A DNA stretch of 64,000 bases from Drouetiella sp036703255 (GTDB lineage: Bacteria; Cyanobacteriota; Cyanobacteriia; Elainellales; Elainellaceae), in contig DATNPL010000153.1 of the NCBI GenBank assembly GCA_036703255.1, positions 1 to 64,000 on the forward strand, read 5' to 3'. Shown in pieces: positions 25,693 to 33,371 of the stretch; position 1 is the first letter of the stretch; each line of letters starts with the position of its first letter. The position numbers were made by a program, and so were the translations under genes. The notes below the pieces were generated by a model. That model searched no databases. It was given only the letters and a program-made list of their open reading frames with translations, and was not told where the DNA came from.

Positions 25693-25827
25693 CTAAAACC
25701 AGTGGGTTATCCAGGTTGTGCTGTTAGTTAGCACCTGCCATAGCCCAATGAAAGCTAAAACTTTGGTCACAAAGGGTATCCAGGCTGTACTTGCCCGTGA
25801 TCCTGCGATCGATTCGTTGCGCTTCAT
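25693..25827 (-). CDS. Small single-span membrane peptide, 44 aa, unknown
   Basis: A short ORF, MKRNESIAGSRASTAWIPFV continuing into TKVLAFIGLWQVLTNSTTW and ending HWF. The start is preceded by AGGAGG six bases before the ATG, a perfect Shine-Dalgarno at ideal spacing, which is rare by chance. The N terminus is basic and polar; residues about 16-34 form one hydrophobic helix, suggesting N-in topology or an inner-membrane anchor. I recognise no family. A 52-bp perfect palindrome lies about 85 bp upstream. Coding status is likely but unproven. Confidence 0.55.
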   Translation of the reverse strand: MKRNESIAGSRASTAWIPFVTKVLAFIGLWQVLTNSTTWITHWF

Positions 25828-25910
25828 TGTATCCTCCTCTGAGGTGAGCTGTTGCCGTCCTAACCTCGCTGTTTGCAGCCATAGAAACACTAGTGGTGTT
25901 GCTGATCTTA

Positions 25911-25962
25911 GCTATGAAATTTATTTTGAAAGGCGCGCGCCTTTCAAAATAAATTTCATAGC
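25911..25962. repeat. Perfect 52-bp palindrome (dispersed element, copy 1)
   Basis: Two 26-bp arms meet without a spacer at GCGC|GCGC and match perfectly; the left arm starts GCTATGAAATTTATTTTG. It is followed by CGGATTAAGTAATTCC. A related element with the same flanks lies at 33213-33278. Strong cruciform or RNA-hairpin potential; it sits between the small peptide gene and the cynS stop codon. Confidence 0.9.
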
Positions 25963-26006
25963 CGGATTAAGTAATTCCAAAATAGTGATGGGACGAAGCC
26001 TTGGGG

Positions 26007-26456
26007 CTACCACTTCTTATAGGGCAAAAATTTGCCGTTCATTGTCACTTTGACGCGATCGCCCTTGGGATCGGCCTCTTTCTCAATGTCTAACGTAAAG
26101 TCGATCGCGCTCATGATGCCATCGCCAAATTTCTCATGAATGATTTCTTTCATCGGCATCCCATAGACCTGCATGATTTCATAGAAGCGATAGACCAACG
26201 GATCGGTTGGGACGATCGGGCCAAGTCCTTTTGAGGAAGATGCAGTTAGTTCGGGCACTAGATCTTCGCTAAGTCCCAGAGCATGCAGCAGCTTGCTGGC
26301 TTCATCGGCATCAGGGCTGGCCTGCCGATAAAACACGGCAGCAATCCAAACCTCATCTCGACCCAACAGAGATTCTAAATCTGTAAAGGTCAGCCCTTTC
26401 GCTTTTTTGGCTGCCAACAGTTTTGCGGTAATGGCGGGAATTTCAATATCGGACAT
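26007..26456 (-). CDS. cynS: Cyanase (cyanate hydratase)
   Basis: A 149-aa protein matching CynS, which converts cyanate and bicarbonate to ammonia and CO2, giving both a detoxification route and usable nitrogen. The three active-site residues are present: Arg90, Glu93 (in YRFYEIMQVYGM) and Ser116 (in FGDGIMSAIDF), equivalent to Arg96, Glu99 and Ser122 of the E. coli enzyme. The N-terminal helical domain and C-terminal dimer domain have normal lengths. It is the last gene of the minus-strand operon behind the ABC transporter, 65 bases after the ATPase gene, as in known cyanobacterial cynABDS operons. Confidence 0.97.
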   Translation of the reverse strand: MSDIEIPAITAKLLAAKKAKGLTFTDLESLLGRDEVWIAAVFYRQASPDADEASKLLHALGLSEDLVPELTASSSKGLGPIVPTDPLVYRFYEIMQVYGMPMKEIIHEKFGDGIMSAIDFTLDIEKEADPKGDRVKVTMNGKFLPYKKW

Positions 26457-26521
26457 TTGTGTACTCCTGGGGGAAAGGTTGAAGAGGGAAAATTGTAGGG
26501 AAAAAAATTGAGCGATCGGCG

Positions 26522-27400
26522 CTATTTTTTTCTGAGACGAGATTCCTCTACGGTGCGGGTTTCGTAAGAGAGATGCTGCTCCATGGCCGTCTTTAATTTG
26601 TGGTAGTCCGGGTGTTGATCCAGCGCTTCGCGGCGACGCGGTCGCGGGAAAGGCACATCCAGCACCTGAGCCACACGGGCAGATGGGCCACGGGTCATCA
26701 TGACAATTTGATCGGACAGCAGCAAGGCTTCTTCAATGCTGTGGGTGATCAAAATCACCGTCTTGCGTTCTTGCTCCCAAATCCGCTCAATCTCATCCTG
26801 CAAAAATCCGCGAGTCAGGGCATCCAGAGCGCCAAACGGCTCATCCATCAACAAAATTTGGGGATTGATCGCCAGCGCTCGCGCAATGCCCACCCGCTGC
26901 TTCATGCCGCCCGAAAGCTCATGGGGATGCTTGCGTTCGGCTCCTGCCAAGCCCACGAGGCTAATGTAGTCTTGTACAATTTCTTTCTGGCGGGCGATCG
27001 ACAGATGGGGATAAACAGTTTCAACGGCAAACCGAATATTTTCGGCTACTGTCATCCAGGGCATGAGGGCATAGTTTTGAAAGACAACCCCACGATCAGG
27101 CCCTGGAGTCGAAACAGGTTGACCGTTGACGGTGACTAGACCTGAGCTGGGCTGAGACAAGCCCGCAATGATATTAAGCAATGTAGATTTGCCGCAGCCC
27201 GAAGGCCCAATGATCGACACAAACGTGTTGGGAGCCACTTCGAGGTCGATGTTGGCGATCGCCACAAATTCCGATGAGGTTCGTCGCAACGCTTTGTCGA
27301 GCCAGCTTTTCCGTCCTGGAAACACCTTAGAGATGTTTTGCAGCGACAGATGAGCCGCTGAAGTCTCGACTGTGGGAGGAGTGAAATTAAGAGAGTGCAT
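26522..27400 (-). CDS. cynD: Cyanate/nitrate-type ABC transporter ATPase
   Basis: A 292-aa ATP-binding subunit of the NrtD/SsuB/TauB group. Walker A is GPSGCGKST, the ABC signature LSGGMKQRVGIARAL and Walker B QILLMDEPFGALD. It energises import with the permease and binding protein encoded just upstream. Its stop is 65 bases before cynS and its start three bases after the permease stop. The linked cyanase makes cyanate the most likely substrate; related transporters carry nitrate, so specificity is not proven. CynD is the usual name for this subunit in cyanobacteria. Confidence 0.9.
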   Translation of the reverse strand: MHSLNFTPPTVETSAAHLSLQNISKVFPGRKSWLDKALRRTSSEFVAIANIDLEVAPNTFVSIIGPSGCGKSTLLNIIAGLSQPSSGLVTVNGQPVSTPGPDRGVVFQNYALMPWMTVAENIRFAVETVYPHLSIARQKEIVQDYISLVGLAGAERKHPHELSGGMKQRVGIARALAINPQILLMDEPFGALDALTRGFLQDEIERIWEQERKTVILITHSIEEALLLSDQIVMMTRGPSARVAQVLDVPFPRPRRREALDQHPDYHKLKTAMEQHLSYETRTVEESRLRKK

Positions 27401-27403
27401 GGG

Positions 27404-28234
27404 TTAAGACCTCTGTCCAAATGAAACCCAGTTTTGGAGAAGACCAAATAATCGATCCATGACTAGCCCCACCAACCCGACCACGAGAATGGCTGTGATA
27501 ATGCTGGTGATCTTGAGGTTGTTCCACTCGTTCCAGACAAAGTAGCCAATGCCGCCGCTGAGCAAGATCTCTGCAGCAACAATCACCAACCAGGCGATTC
27601 CCAGGCTGATGCGCAGACCTGCGACAATGTTGGGAGCGGCGGCGGGCAAGATCACCTGAGTGATGGTGCGCCAGCGTGAAGCGCCCAGGGTTCGAGCTAC
27701 GTTGAGATAGGTGGGGTCAACGTTGCTGACGCCAAACTTTGTGTTGATTAGAGTCGGCCAGATGCTGGTGATGGCGATGACAAACAGCGCTGTTTTTTCA
27801 GAATCGCGCATCAAGGCCAACCCCAGAGGCAGCCATGCCAGTGGAGAAACAGGGCGGAGAATTTGGATAAAGGGATCGACCGCTCTGGAGACAACTTCTG
27901 ACAATCCGATGAGGATGCCCAGGGGAATAGCGATCGCAGAGCCAATTAAAAACCCGACCAAGACGCGCCGCAGGCTGGTCAGCAGCAGTAGCCCAATCCC
28001 CTGATCGTTCGGCCCATTGTCGAAAAAAGGGTCAGAAATCCAGAACCAGAAGTCCTTGAGTGTCTGGCTGGCAGAGGGCATGATCGGCAGGAAAATTCCA
28101 CTATTTGCGCCCAGTTCCCAAAGCCCCAGAAACACGAGCAAGATTGCCACAAACAGAAGCAAGGCTTTTTGCTCTACGGTCAGGCTGAGCGTTTTTGTCT
28201 TGGGCAGCTCCGCTGAGATAACCGGATGAACCAT
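27404..28234 (-). CDS. cynB: Cyanate/nitrate-type ABC transporter permease
   Basis: A 276-aa integral membrane protein with about six helices, of the NrtB/SsuC permease group. The cytoplasmic EAA-like loop appears as VARTLGASRWRTITQVILPA followed by AAPNIVAGLRISLGIAW. It forms the channel of the importer with CynD. It lies between the binding-protein gene (14 bases) and the ATPase gene (3 bases), so translation is probably coupled. Substrate assignment to cyanate comes from the linked cynS. Confidence 0.9.
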   Translation of the reverse strand: MVHPVISAELPKTKTLSLTVEQKALLLFVAILLVFLGLWELGANSGIFLPIMPSASQTLKDFWFWISDPFFDNGPNDQGIGLLLLTSLRRVLVGFLIGSAIAIPLGILIGLSEVVSRAVDPFIQILRPVSPLAWLPLGLALMRDSEKTALFVIAITSIWPTLINTKFGVSNVDPTYLNVARTLGASRWRTITQVILPAAAPNIVAGLRISLGIAWLVIVAAEILLSGGIGYFVWNEWNNLKITSIITAILVVGLVGLVMDRLFGLLQNWVSFGQRS

Positions 28235-28248
28235 AGCGTTAAACTCCG

Positions 28249-29916
28249 CTAAACTTTGAACTTCTCAATCTGCTCATCGACATAGGCTGTTGGATTTTTG
28301 GGATCGAAGCTGTCGTATTTCAGCGTCTCCACTTTTTCGGCTGTGGTGGGTGGGGCTTGACCTAGCTCCTTCTGCAACTCTGCCGATACATCCGTGAGAA
28401 AGATGTCTTGAGCAATCTTGTCATAGGTGGCTTTGTCTTTTGGCATCAAATCCCACCGGACGAGCTGAGAGGAAATCCACTTGGCATAGCTTTTCCAGGG
28501 ATAGGGATCAAACCCAATGCGATCGGGCACATCCTGCGTGTTGCCCAACCCATCCTCAAATTTGCCTGTCAACACCGCCTCGACAACGGGTAGCGGCTGG
28601 TTAAGGTACTTTCGTTCAATCAGGGCTTTGGCGACGGCGGGGCGGTTGGCCGGATCGTTAGCATAGGCGGCAGCATCAATGATCGCCTTATTAACCGCCC
28701 GGAAGGTATTGGGGTTGGCATCAATCCACTGCTGGCTGGCAGCAAACGCGCAGCAGGGATGTCCATCCCACAGATCTTTGGTCAAGAGATGGATAAACCC
28801 AACTTTTTCAAACACCGCCCGTTGGTTAAAGGGATCGGGCATCAGCATGGCATCAATTTCGCCTGCCGCCATTTTTGCCACGCTATCCGGCGGGGGCACA
28901 GGAGAGATCTGAACATCTTTGTCGGGGTCGAGGCCGCCTGCCGCTAGGTAATAGCGGATCAGCATGTTGTGCATGGAAAAGGGAAAAGGCACGCCAATCT
29001 TGAAGCCCTTGAAGTCCTTCGCTTCTTTCACCCTGTCTTTATGCTGGATGGCAACGGTAATGGCCTGACCGTTGATGTTCTCAATGCTGGCGAGCTTGAT
29101 GGGGAAGGCGGCAGAGCCTAGCCCTAGGGTGATGGCGATCGGCATAGGAGACAGCATGTGGTAGGCATCTAGCTCTCCGGCGATCGCCGAATCTCTGACC
29201 GCTGCCCAGTTGGGCATCTTTTTCACGGTTACATTCAACCCATACTTACTGTAAAAGCCTAGCGGCTCAGACATGACGATCGGCGTGGCGCAGGTAATGG
29301 GAATGAAGCCGATGGTCAAATCTTTCTTTTCTAAATTGGTGGCGATCGCCTCGGGTGATTGCTCAACTGGGGCTTGACTGGCTTGCTGACCACAGCTTGC
29401 AGCAGCAATCAGCGCCCCGGCCACTACGACTCGTTTAAGAAACTCCCGACGGCTAAAGTCGCTGTTGCGGAGGGTGTTGCTAAAAAACTCGGTGGCATTG
29501 ACGCCAAAGGCAGCCGCAAACACCTGATCCAAGCCACCTGCTTCTTGGATCAATGCCTGACAAAACTGCTCCCGCTCTGGATTGCCACCGCCGATCTGTC
29601 GCAGCAGCAGAGCTTCTTTCATCTCTAGGGTGGTTAGCGTCTGGGCAAGTTCCAAGGCTTGAGGCTGATACAAGCCCATCTTTACCAAGTCATCGATCAA
29701 GGCGGCAGGGTCTTGAGGCATTCCCTCAGCGGCTTGCCAATGGTCTTGAGAAAAATCAGCCTGGGAAAAGTGCTCTTGAGGAAAGTGCGTTCCTCCGCAA
29801 GGGCAACGACTCAACGCTACTGGGGACTGCAACCCGATATTTCCCGATCTCATAAGCCGCTCTTCCTCTCTATGAGAACAAAACTGAGAACAAAACTTAA
29901 GCCTGTTGCTCTGCAC
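28249..29916 (-). CDS. cynA: Cyanate/nitrate-type ABC substrate-binding lipoprotein with long N-terminal extension
   Basis: A 555-aa protein. From about residue 190 it is an NrtA/CynA-type binding protein (ITCATPIVMSEPLGFYSKYG, and MLSPMPIAITLGLGSAAFP). The twin-arginine motif SRREFLKR is at 155-162, followed by a hydrophobic run and lipobox AAASC with Cys175, so Tat export and lipid anchoring are expected. Unusually, 150 residues precede that signal, including RCPCGGTHF (37-45) and helical segments. No start codon lies just before the signal, so the extension appears genuinely fused. An ATG at residue 22 is an alternative start. It is first in the operon cynA-B-D-S. Confidence 0.88.
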   Translation of the reverse strand: MQSNRLKFCSQFCSHREEERLMRSGNIGLQSPVALSRCPCGGTHFPQEHFSQADFSQDHWQAAEGMPQDPAALIDDLVKMGLYQPQALELAQTLTTLEMKEALLLRQIGGGNPEREQFCQALIQEAGGLDQVFAAAFGVNATEFFSNTLRNSDFSRREFLKRVVVAGALIAAASCGQQASQAPVEQSPEAIATNLEKKDLTIGFIPITCATPIVMSEPLGFYSKYGLNVTVKKMPNWAAVRDSAIAGELDAYHMLSPMPIAITLGLGSAAFPIKLASIENINGQAITVAIQHKDRVKEAKDFKGFKIGVPFPFSMHNMLIRYYLAAGGLDPDKDVQISPVPPPDSVAKMAAGEIDAMLMPDPFNQRAVFEKVGFIHLLTKDLWDGHPCCAFAASQQWIDANPNTFRAVNKAIIDAAAYANDPANRPAVAKALIERKYLNQPLPVVEAVLTGKFEDGLGNTQDVPDRIGFDPYPWKSYAKWISSQLVRWDLMPKDKATYDKIAQDIFLTDVSAELQKELGQAPPTTAEKVETLKYDSFDPKNPTAYVDEQIEKFKV

Positions 29917-29973
29917 ATTAGCAGGGGTTGAGGGGCGATCGCATTGGACTGATTTTTGCCTGAATGGGACTTT

Positions 29974-30021
29974 CTTTCGATCTTTGAGGCTTTCGATCTT
30001 TAAGGCTTTCGATCTTTAAGG
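29974..30021 (-). promoter_or_regulatory. Three head-to-tail 16-bp repeats upstream of the cyn operon
   Basis: Three consecutive copies of CTTTCGATCTTTAAGG (the first has G for A at position 13) occupy 48 bases, ending 58 bases before the cynA start on the minus strand. The stretch lies between the stop of the response regulator and cynA. Direct repeats of this size suit AraC-type regulators. No NtcA-type GTA-N8-TAC site occurs in this gap. Confidence 0.7.
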
Positions 30022-30098
30022 CGATTTCCTTAAACCCCGGGCGTGAATCGTTGCACGCTGCCCAAAAAGCGATAGGGCTTGAGTGATTTTTGAAGGCG

Positions 30099-30923
30099 CT
30101 ATGCCGATCGCAACCGGGTTGAGTTGCGCCAGACCTGCGGTGGATCGCCATGCAACTGCCGAAATTGCCGTGTGAAATAGCCAACATCGGCATAACCGAT
30201 CGCTTCCGCAATATGTTTGATCGGCTGGTCAGTATCCCGCAACAATTGTCGCGCCTGGAACAGCCGCCGCTCAGTAATCCAACGCTTGATGCTGTATCCG
30301 GTTAGCTCCTGCACAAGATTTGTTAGGTAGGCAGGCGAGTAGCCCACGGCTTGAGCCACGTCGCTTAGGCGAATGGGCTGATGATAGTTGGCTTCAATGA
30401 AATTAAAGACCTGAGACAGACGGGGACAGTGGGGAAAAATTCCAGGCTCTCTCGTATTTCTCGTCTCTCCGGCATTTCCCGTCTCTCTGCTGGGGCTGGC
30501 GGTATGGGCTTCTGGACTGACGAGCGGCAGAGCGCTGAAATGCTCTTGTAGCAAGTTCTGGCGTTTTAGACGGGTTGTAATGGCTGCTAGAAACTGGTCA
30601 ATACTGCAAGGTTTGGTGAGGTAATCATCTGCGCCCAACACCATGCCTTGACGCAGATCGGGCATTGTCACCTTGGCGGTCAAGAAAATGAAGGGAATAG
30701 CAGCGGTTAAAGGCAGTTGGCGCAGGGTCGATAAGACGCTATATCCATCCATGTCGGGCATCATGATGTCGCAAACAATTAGATCAGGGGAATGGGTTTG
30801 AGCTAACTTGACCCCGATCGCTCCATTCTCAGCTTCGATCGCGCAAAAACCCTCAAAAGCTAAACACCGCATGAAAATGCTGCGGGTCTGCGCCTCATCT
30901 TCAATCACCAAAACTTTTGTCAT
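30099..30923 (-). CDS. Response regulator with AraC-type DNA-binding output domain
   Basis: A 274-aa protein. Residues 1-120 are a CheY-like receiver: acidic pocket VIEDEAQ, phosphoacceptor Asp52 in VCDIMMPDMDG, and conserved Lys in YLTKPC. A short Ser/Arg-rich linker leads to two AraC-type helix-turn-helix motifs (about 180-270), with VAQAVGYSPAYLTNLV and IAEAIGYADVGYFTRQF. AraC output is uncommon for two-component regulators. ATG at MTKVLVIEDE is chosen because upstream in-frame residues are unlike a receiver. It lies upstream of cynA on the same strand and divergent from a histidine kinase, its likely partner; regulation of the cyn operon is inferred. Confidence 0.9.
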   Translation of the reverse strand: MTKVLVIEDEAQTRSIFMRCLAFEGFCAIEAENGAIGVKLAQTHSPDLIVCDIMMPDMDGYSVLSTLRQLPLTAAIPFIFLTAKVTMPDLRQGMVLGADDYLTKPCSIDQFLAAITTRLKRQNLLQEHFSALPLVSPEAHTASPSRETGNAGETRNTREPGIFPHCPRLSQVFNFIEANYHQPIRLSDVAQAVGYSPAYLTNLVQELTGYSIKRWITERRLFQARQLLRDTDQPIKHIAEAIGYADVGYFTRQFRQLHGDPPQVWRNSTRLRSA

Positions 30924-30993
30924 CGCGACCTGGTTCACGGCTGACCTTCTGAGGAGTAGGCTGGGAAAACAGCCTTGGCTGGCGTTACCCGCT

Positions 30994-31035
30994 GTAATTT
31001 CTATTACTAGCTGTCTCGCTCGACCGGGGTAGTGT
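30994..31035 (+). promoter_or_regulatory. Consensus NtcA-activated promoter facing the sensor kinase
   Basis: GTA-ATTTCTAT-TAC (30994-31007) fits the NtcA palindrome GTAN8TAC, and TAGTGT (31030-31035) fits the TAN3T -10 box exactly 22 bases later, the canonical class II NtcA spacing. It lies in the gap between divergent kinase and regulator genes and points toward the kinase. A second half-related GTA..TAC follows at 31034-31045. This indicates control by nitrogen status through NtcA. Confidence 0.75.
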
Positions 31036-31112
31036 AATAGAATACAGACCGTTAGCGATCGCCCCTCAAGCGTTCCATCAGACTGTCCCATGAGTCGGGG
31101 ATTCTGAACTCC

Positions 31113-32375
31113 ATGCAGCACTACGGGTTAAATTCTGGGTCAACAGGTGGGAAAATCTTGAGCGATCGGGTAGAGCCTGCTGCCCCACACCCGCCCACTG
31201 AAGTCAATTTAGAAACCCTGCGCCGTCAGCATGAGCTGATTCTCAACTCTGTGGGAGAAGGCGTCTACGGGCTGGATTTGCAGGGTAAAGTCACCTTCGT
31301 CAATCCGGCGGCAGCTAGCATGATTGGCTGGCAGGTTAAAGAGCTAATCGGCAAGTCCATGCATGCAGTGCTGCACCATTCAAAGCCAGATGGAAACCCT
31401 TATCCAGTGCATGAATGCCCGATCTATGAAGCGTTTCGGGATGGTCGAATTCATCGCGCTAACACTGAAGTATTCTGGCGTAAGAATGGAACTGCCTTTC
31501 CGGTAGAATACATCAGTACTCCTATGCAGGATGAACAGGGGAATTTGATTGGAACCGTTGTGGCTTTTCAGGATATTACTCAGCGCAAATGGGCAGAGGC
31601 CGTGCTGCAACGAACCAACGAAGAACTAGAGATGAAGGTTTGGGAGCGCACAGCAGAACTTCAGCAGGCCAATGAGCAACTGCAAGAGCTGAGTGAATTG
31701 AAATCGCGCTTTGTCGCTATGGTTTGCCACGAGTTCCGTAATCCGCTCAATAATATTCTGCTGGCGGCATCTTCGCTCGAACGTTATGACGCACAGCTCT
31801 CTTCTGCCCATCGCCTGGAGTATTTGAATGGGGTCAAAACAGATGTAGAGCGCATGACCCAGATGATTGATGACATTTTAGTGATCGGCAGAATTGAGGC
31901 GCAAAAGCTGGTGATTCAGCCAACGCTGATCCAGCTACTGCCGTTTTGTCAGGGGCTAGTTGCAGAAATGCAGCCTGAAATGCAGCGCATTACCCTTGCG
32001 ACTCATCATAATGATCTGGTCGCAGAACTGGATGAAAGACTGCTGCGATCGATCCTCATTAATATTCTCTCCAATTCAATGCGCTATTGCCGTGATCCTG
32101 GCAGCCCTATTACTCTAAGGCTTTCAACCCGCAACCAACAGGTCGTGTTTTGCGTCCGCGATCGGGGTATTGGTATTCCACCTGAAGACTTACCCCATCT
32201 CTTTGAGCCTTTCCATCGCGGCAAAAATGTCAGCAATATTCCAGGGACAGGGCTGGGACTGAATATCGTCAAGCGATTTGTCGATCTACACCACGGCAAA
32301 ATCAAGGTTGCGAGCAAGCTAGATGTCGGAACCACATTTACTGTCGCTTTGCCATTGCGATGTAGCGCTGCCTAA
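31113..32375 (+). CDS. PAS-domain sensor histidine kinase
   Basis: A 420-aa soluble kinase without membrane helices. One PAS domain (about 38-160) contains GLDLQGKVTFVNPAAASMIGW and PVEYISTPMQDEQGNLIGTV. After a short coiled coil, the HisKA H-box has His206 in MVCHEFRNPLNN. The ATPase domain shows the N box ILINILSNSMRYC, G1 CVRDRGIGIPPEDL and G2 GTGLGLNIVKRF. It should autophosphorylate and transfer to the divergent AraC-type regulator. With no periplasmic sensor, the PAS domain must read an internal signal. The upstream NtcA-type promoter suggests induction under nitrogen limitation. Start could be up to 60 bases further in. Confidence 0.92.
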   Translation: MQHYGLNSGSTGGKILSDRVEPAAPHPPTEVNLETLRRQHELILNSVGEGVYGLDLQGKVTFVNPAAASMIGWQVKELIGKSMHAVLHHSKPDGNPYPVHECPIYEAFRDGRIHRANTEVFWRKNGTAFPVEYISTPMQDEQGNLIGTVVAFQDITQRKWAEAVLQRTNEELEMKVWERTAELQQANEQLQELSELKSRFVAMVCHEFRNPLNNILLAASSLERYDAQLSSAHRLEYLNGVKTDVERMTQMIDDILVIGRIEAQKLVIQPTLIQLLPFCQGLVAEMQPEMQRITLATHHNDLVAELDERLLRSILINILSNSMRYCRDPGSPITLRLSTRNQQVVFCVRDRGIGIPPEDLPHLFEPFHRGKNVSNIPGTGLGLNIVKRFVDLHHGKIKVASKLDVGTTFTVALPLRCSAA

Positions 32376-32399
32376 GCCCTACGATCTTAGGGACGGCGA

Positions 32400-33146
32400 T
32401 CAATCCTGATCGGGATCAACACCGAGCGCCCGTAATTGTTCGGCTAAACGTTGAGCTTTGGCCTCTGCTTCTTGAGCTTTGGCCTCTGCCTGTTGAGCTT
32501 TGGCTTCAGATGTGGCTGCCCGCTCTTTGCCCGTCGGAATCACGCTGCCTGTTAAGTCGCACCAGCGTAACCAGGTTCCTACCTGCTGTTCAAACTCACC
32601 CTCCCAGAGTGTCAGCCCTAGACCCGCTTCCTCTAGCCAAAATGGCAGAGGCAATTCTACATATCGTCTGGCGTTTAGCGCCCACACCTTGAGGATGGCT
32701 CCGTTCATTTCATCGGCTTTTTGAAGCTGCTTTAGCGGGTCAAATACGGCATAGTAGGGTACGCCAATCTGGCCATAGATCTGCTTTTTGCTGCCGAGTT
32801 CTTTGCCTTCCCGGTTAGAGACAATTTCGATCGCCACATCAGGTACTTTGCCAAATTCCCAGACGAAGTAGGAGCGATTTTGTTTTTGGCTCCAGTCTTC
32901 AGGCATTTGCACATCCAGGCTGAGAAACATATCGGGGACGATCGGGTCAAGCTTGAGTCCATAGAACAGCCCCACATTTGCAGCCGCTACAAAGGGCAGG
33001 GGTAGGGTCGGAGCGCTGTAGAGTGGCTCTACGAGAAGCCGCTGCTGCTTCTCAGACTGAAAATTGTCCAAGGGCGTGTCGTCCTCAGTTATGAGGTGGC
33101 TAATGTCGGGAGTGACTAGGTCTTCGGCTAAAAGCTCTGAGGTCAT
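32400..33146 (-). CDS. Uma2-family (DUF820) PD-(D/E)XK endonuclease-like protein
   Basis: A 248-aa Uma2/DUF820 protein, a restriction-endonuclease-like fold greatly expanded in cyanobacteria. The probable active-site region is PDVAIEIVSNREGKE, with a preceding FVWEFGKV strand and a following YAVFDPLK. The C terminus is a Lys/Ala/Glu/Gln coiled coil built on a repeated AKAQEAE heptad. ATG is chosen over a TTG 12 bases upstream. No DNA target is known, and many Uma2 genes may be functionless selfish-type genes. It is convergent with the histidine kinase and near two palindromic elements. Confidence 0.85.
   Translation of the reverse strand: MTSELLAEDLVTPDISHLITEDDTPLDNFQSEKQQRLLVEPLYSAPTLPLPFVAAANVGLFYGLKLDPIVPDMFLSLDVQMPEDWSQKQNRSYFVWEFGKVPDVAIEIVSNREGKELGSKKQIYGQIGVPYYAVFDPLKQLQKADEMNGAILKVWALNARRYVELPLPFWLEEAGLGLTLWEGEFEQQVGTWLRWCDLTGSVIPTGKERAATSEAKAQQAEAKAQEAEAKAQRLAEQLRALGVDPDQD
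32451..32510. repeat. Three 21-bp tandem units in the Uma2 gene tail
   Basis: Units starting TTGAGCTTTGGCCTCTGC repeat at a 21-bp period, encoding the AKAQEAE heptad of the coiled-coil tail. The first two copies are nearly identical and the third is shortened and diverged. Confidence 0.7.
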
Positions 33147-33212
33147 GGCATCTAGCAAGCGCGTTGACTTCTATGTTACGTCTGATATCGCCAGGGTGCT
33201 GCTGATGTTATC

Positions 33213-33278
33213 CATGAAGTTTGTTTTGAGAGGTGCGCTCTGCGCACCTCTCAAAATACTCTCAAAATAGACTTCATA
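33213..33278. repeat. Dispersed palindromic element, copy 2
   Basis: Arms ATGAAGTTTGTTTTGAGAGG and its complement surround a GTGCGCTCTGCGCAC core. The right arm has an internal duplication of CTCTCAAAATA. Flanks match copy 1 at 25911: GGTGYTGCTGAT before and CATAGCCGGATTA after. It lies just upstream of the Uma2 start. Confidence 0.85.
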
Positions 33279-33371
33279 GCCGGATTAGGCAATGTCAGAT
33301 ACCTCAATGCCTGAGAGGTTGTTGTGCTAGCAGCGTAGGATGGAAGGAGAAATCATTCGTGCTGCTGACCC

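Noticed and set aside
26600..27139. Plus-strand frame of 179 codons within the cyn ATPase gene
   Set aside because: Antisense to a confident ABC ATPase; no ribosome-binding site or family match.
29974..30021. Possible CRISPR array
   Set aside because: The three repeats are directly adjacent without spacers and there are no cas genes; it is a simple tandem repeat.
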